Source of the DNA: an uncultured Anaerolineaceae bacterium
Lineage (GTDB): Bacteria; Chloroflexota; Anaerolineae; Anaerolineales; Anaerolineaceae
DNA: 8,147 nt
NCBI GenBank assembly: GCA_937890875.1
Contig: CALAEB010000446.1
Location: forward strand, 1-8,147
Direction: 5' to 3'
Shown here: in pieces, positions 6,978-8,147 of the stretch
Layout: each line of letters starts with the position of its first letter
Numbering within the stretch: the stretch's first letter is position 1
Program-made: the position numbers and the translations under genes
Notes under the pieces: model-generated
The model's database searches: none
The model's input: only the letters and a program-made list of their open reading frames with translations
Told to the model about the DNA's origin: nothing

Positions 6978-7778
6978 TTATTTTGTCCCGATGAATCCTC
7001 CGACGACCTTGGTCATGACCAGTTCGCCGTCTTTTTTCTGCCGTTCGTCTGCAACATGGAAAATGCGCTGCATCACTTTTTCAAATTCGGCGGAATCGGC
7101 GAACAGGGAAGTCCAGAGTTTCCGGTCTTCTGAGAGGGAAGCTCGTGTGTAGGCGATGAACGGTGCGGTTTGGTGGAAGGTCAGCGGGTTTTCAAAAATC
7201 TCTGTCTCAATATCGGCGAAGGTGTCCCGGATCGCCCCGTAGATCTCTGTGCTGTAGCGGGAACTGCCGGGCATCGGCGGGATGGTCTTGCCGGTGGCTT
7301 CTTTGATGATGTCGTAAAACATTTTTTTGTTTTCAGGCATCGGGCCGGTGGTGAAGATGCGCCCGCCCGGCTTCAGGATCCGGTGGAATTCTCGGATGGT
7401 GAACGGGATATCGGATGCATAATAAATCGCGAAGCAGCAGGAGACAAGATCAAACGTGTTGTCGTCAAAAGGCAGGGGTTTGTCAAAATCCAGCGGCAGG
7501 AGCGTAAACGGGTTCCCCAGTTTCTCATTTTCCAGCGCGGCCTGATCCAGCAGTTCCTGGTTGACATCACCCCCGGTAATGGAACAATCCCCTTTTAAAT
7601 ACCGGTGGAAGGAGATACACTGCTTTCCGCCGCCGCATGCAACATCCAGAATTTTCATTCCCGGCTGCAGGTTGAGAATTTCCAGCATCCAACTGTCAAT
7701 ATCTTTCCCGCCGTATTTATTATGGATGTCAATGCGGGTCAGAAGATCGTTGGTCGTTTCTTTATAATCAATTTTCAT
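6978..7778 (-). CDS. Class I SAM-dependent methyltransferase (Methyltransf_11/UbiE-like)
   Basis: This 266-residue cytoplasmic enzyme is the first gene of the operon. The Rossmann-fold motifs appear in order. Motif I is ILDVACGGGKQ at 43-53, which binds SAM. The acidic residue after strand 2 is Asp71 in GGDVNQELL, which contacts the ribose. LDFDKPLPFDDNTFDLV at about 96-112 ends in the strand-4 motif, followed by CCFAIYY. The post-motif REFHRILKPGGRIF is at 129-142. The C-terminal 100 residues carry no signature I recognise and probably define the acceptor, so C-, O- or N-methylation cannot be decided. The ATG at 7778 has a good GAGGA ribosome binding site (minus strand, 7787-7783) 4 bases upstream. 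Linkage to the deacetylase and glycosyltransferases suggests a sugar or lipid-linked sugar acceptor (inference). Confidence 0.9.
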   Translation of the reverse strand: MKIDYKETTNDLLTRIDIHNKYGGKDIDSWMLEILNLQPGMKILDVACGGGKQCISFHRYLKGDCSITGGDVNQELLDQAALENEKLGNPFTLLPLDFDKPLPFDDNTFDLVSCCFAIYYASDIPFTIREFHRILKPGGRIFTTGPMPENKKMFYDIIKEATGKTIPPMPGSSRYSTEIYGAIRDTFADIETEIFENPLTFHQTAPFIAYTRASLSEDRKLWTSLFADSAEFEKVMQRIFHVADERQKKDGELVMTKVVGGFIGTK

Positions 7779-7795
7779 TGGATCCTCATCTCGAT

Positions 7796-7942
7796 ATGGT
7801 CAAAAAATCTTTCTCAATTTTACCAAACAATGCTGATGCTATGTTCAGTGACCGGAGCTTGGAAAACCTGCTTGGATACATGTTCGGAATGGAGGAAATC
7901 GGATTTCGCGGGCAGAAATCATACGTTTTGGGCCTTGTATAA
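7796..7942 (+). CDS. Doubtful 48-residue open reading frame, possible small gene or gene remnant
   Basis: ATG at 7796 to TAA at 7940-7942 reads MVKKSFSILPNNADAM, then DRSLENLLGYMFGMEEIGF, ending RGQKSYVLGLV. The composition looks protein-like, with mixed charged and hydrophobic residues and no low complexity. It has no Shine-Dalgarno sequence, lies antisense to the leader of the methyltransferase operon, and matches no family I recognise. It may be the remnant of a longer gene or chance. Confidence 0.15.
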   Translation: MVKKSFSILPNNADAMFSDRSLENLLGYMFGMEEIGFRGQKSYVLGLV

Positions 7943-8069
7943 AAAGAGATCAACAGTTTCTTTTTTTTGCCAGTTTTGCATTCGACACCTAAATTATTCC
8001 GGCAAACTGAGATCGTCACTATTTAATCTGGCCAATTTTTCTGATTCTTTATCCTTTCTCATTATGCCA

Positions 8070-8105
8070 GAGATATCTCCCGTTCGGTCGATAATCAGGA
8101 GATAT
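8070..8105. repeat. Palindrome and inverted repeat upstream of the operon, operator-like
   Basis: GAGATATCTC at 8070-8079 is a perfect 10-bp palindrome. ATATCTCC (8073-8080) is also the exact inverted partner of GGAGATAT (8098-8105) across 17 bases. GAGATAT recurs directly at 8099-8105. Such nested symmetry is compatible with a regulator binding site, but no regulator is in view. Confidence 0.4.
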
Positions 8106-8121
8106 TACGATTAATTCGTAA
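8105..8121. repeat. Short inverted repeat TTACGA/TCGTAA
   Basis: TTACGA (8105-8110) and TCGTAA (8116-8121) are perfect inverted arms around TTAAT. It abuts the previous inverted repeat, so three symmetric elements fall within about 50 bases near the window edge. Confidence 0.35.
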
Positions 8122-8147
8122 AAAATGACTTTCATACCATTGACATA

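Larger units (their letters stand above)
7779..8147. other. AT-richer intergenic region upstream of the four-gene operon, no convincing gene
   Basis: These 369 bases should hold the leader and promoter of the minus-strand operon. The best minus-strand promoter guess is weak: CATAAT at 8066-8061 with TCGACC at 8091-8086, spacing 19. Small reading frames exist on both strands. One is a 22-codon charged minus-strand frame at 8062-7994 (MRKDKESEKLARL...), and another is a 77-codon minus frame at 8019-7786. None has a good ribosome binding site or a recognisable family. A run of eight T at 7961-7968 has only an A/T-rich 7-bp stem before it and is not a credible terminator. The stretch may contain a decayed gene. 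Confidence 0.6.

Noticed and set aside
7941..7968. AAAAAGA...TCTTTTT plus T8 as an intrinsic terminator
   Set aside because: The stem is almost purely A-T with an 11-base loop and too weak. No supported plus-strand gene ends here.
7786..8019. 77-residue minus-strand frame starting GTG at 8019
   Set aside because: No Shine-Dalgarno, unusual Lys/Ser/Pro/Arg-rich composition, passes through an A8 run, and no recognisable family.
7605..8114. 169-residue plus-strand frame
   Set aside because: Its first third is antisense to the well-supported methyltransferase, its composition is Cys/Trp/Ser/Phe-rich without a motif, and it has no ribosome binding site.
8140..8147. TTGACA at the right edge as a -35 box for a rightward gene
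   Set aside because: The hexamer is perfect, but the -10 region and any gene lie outside the window, so a promoter cannot be supported.

Overview
The window looks like a bacterial chromosome segment, probably from an Anaerolineae-like member of the Chloroflexota. That placement is inference. It rests on a PQQ-type beta-propeller gene directly followed by a short YidC without a lipobox or large periplasmic domain, then jag. Similar arrangements are known from that group, and no marker gene here proves it.

Region 1 (2-2790, + strand) is a housekeeping block: the 3' part of a beta-propeller repeat protein gene, yidC (membrane protein insertase) and jag/khpB (KH-R3H RNA-binding protein). It closes with a convincing intrinsic terminator. 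The beta-propeller gene carries an apparent frameshift near base 230. Comparison with its own other blades suggests a net loss of 8 bases there. A perfect 11-bp inverted repeat lies between jag and the terminator.

Region 2 (2830-7778, - strand) is a compact four-gene unit running the opposite way and converging on jag. In transcription order it encodes a class I SAM-dependent methyltransferase, a PIG-L/LmbE-type zinc deacetylase, and two tandem paralogous polytopic membrane proteins with GT-C glycosyltransferase hallmarks. The first three genes are separated by 0 and 1 base and the last pair by about 49 bases, so co-transcription is very likely. The set suggests modification of a lipid-linked or surface glycan: sugar transfer from a polyprenyl-phosphate donor outside the membrane, N-deacetylation, and methylation. 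The PIG-L plus GT-C pairing resembles the logic of GPI-anchor assembly, but the substrate cannot be read from sequence. The two GT-C copies share an exact 36-bp tract over their presumed catalytic loop while differing visibly in base composition elsewhere.

Region 3 (7779-8147) is an AT-richer stretch without a convincing gene. It holds the 5' leader and presumably the promoter of the four-gene unit, palindromic sequences near its far end, and one doubtful 48-codon reading frame. No tRNA, rRNA, CRISPR array, insertion sequence or integration site was found.
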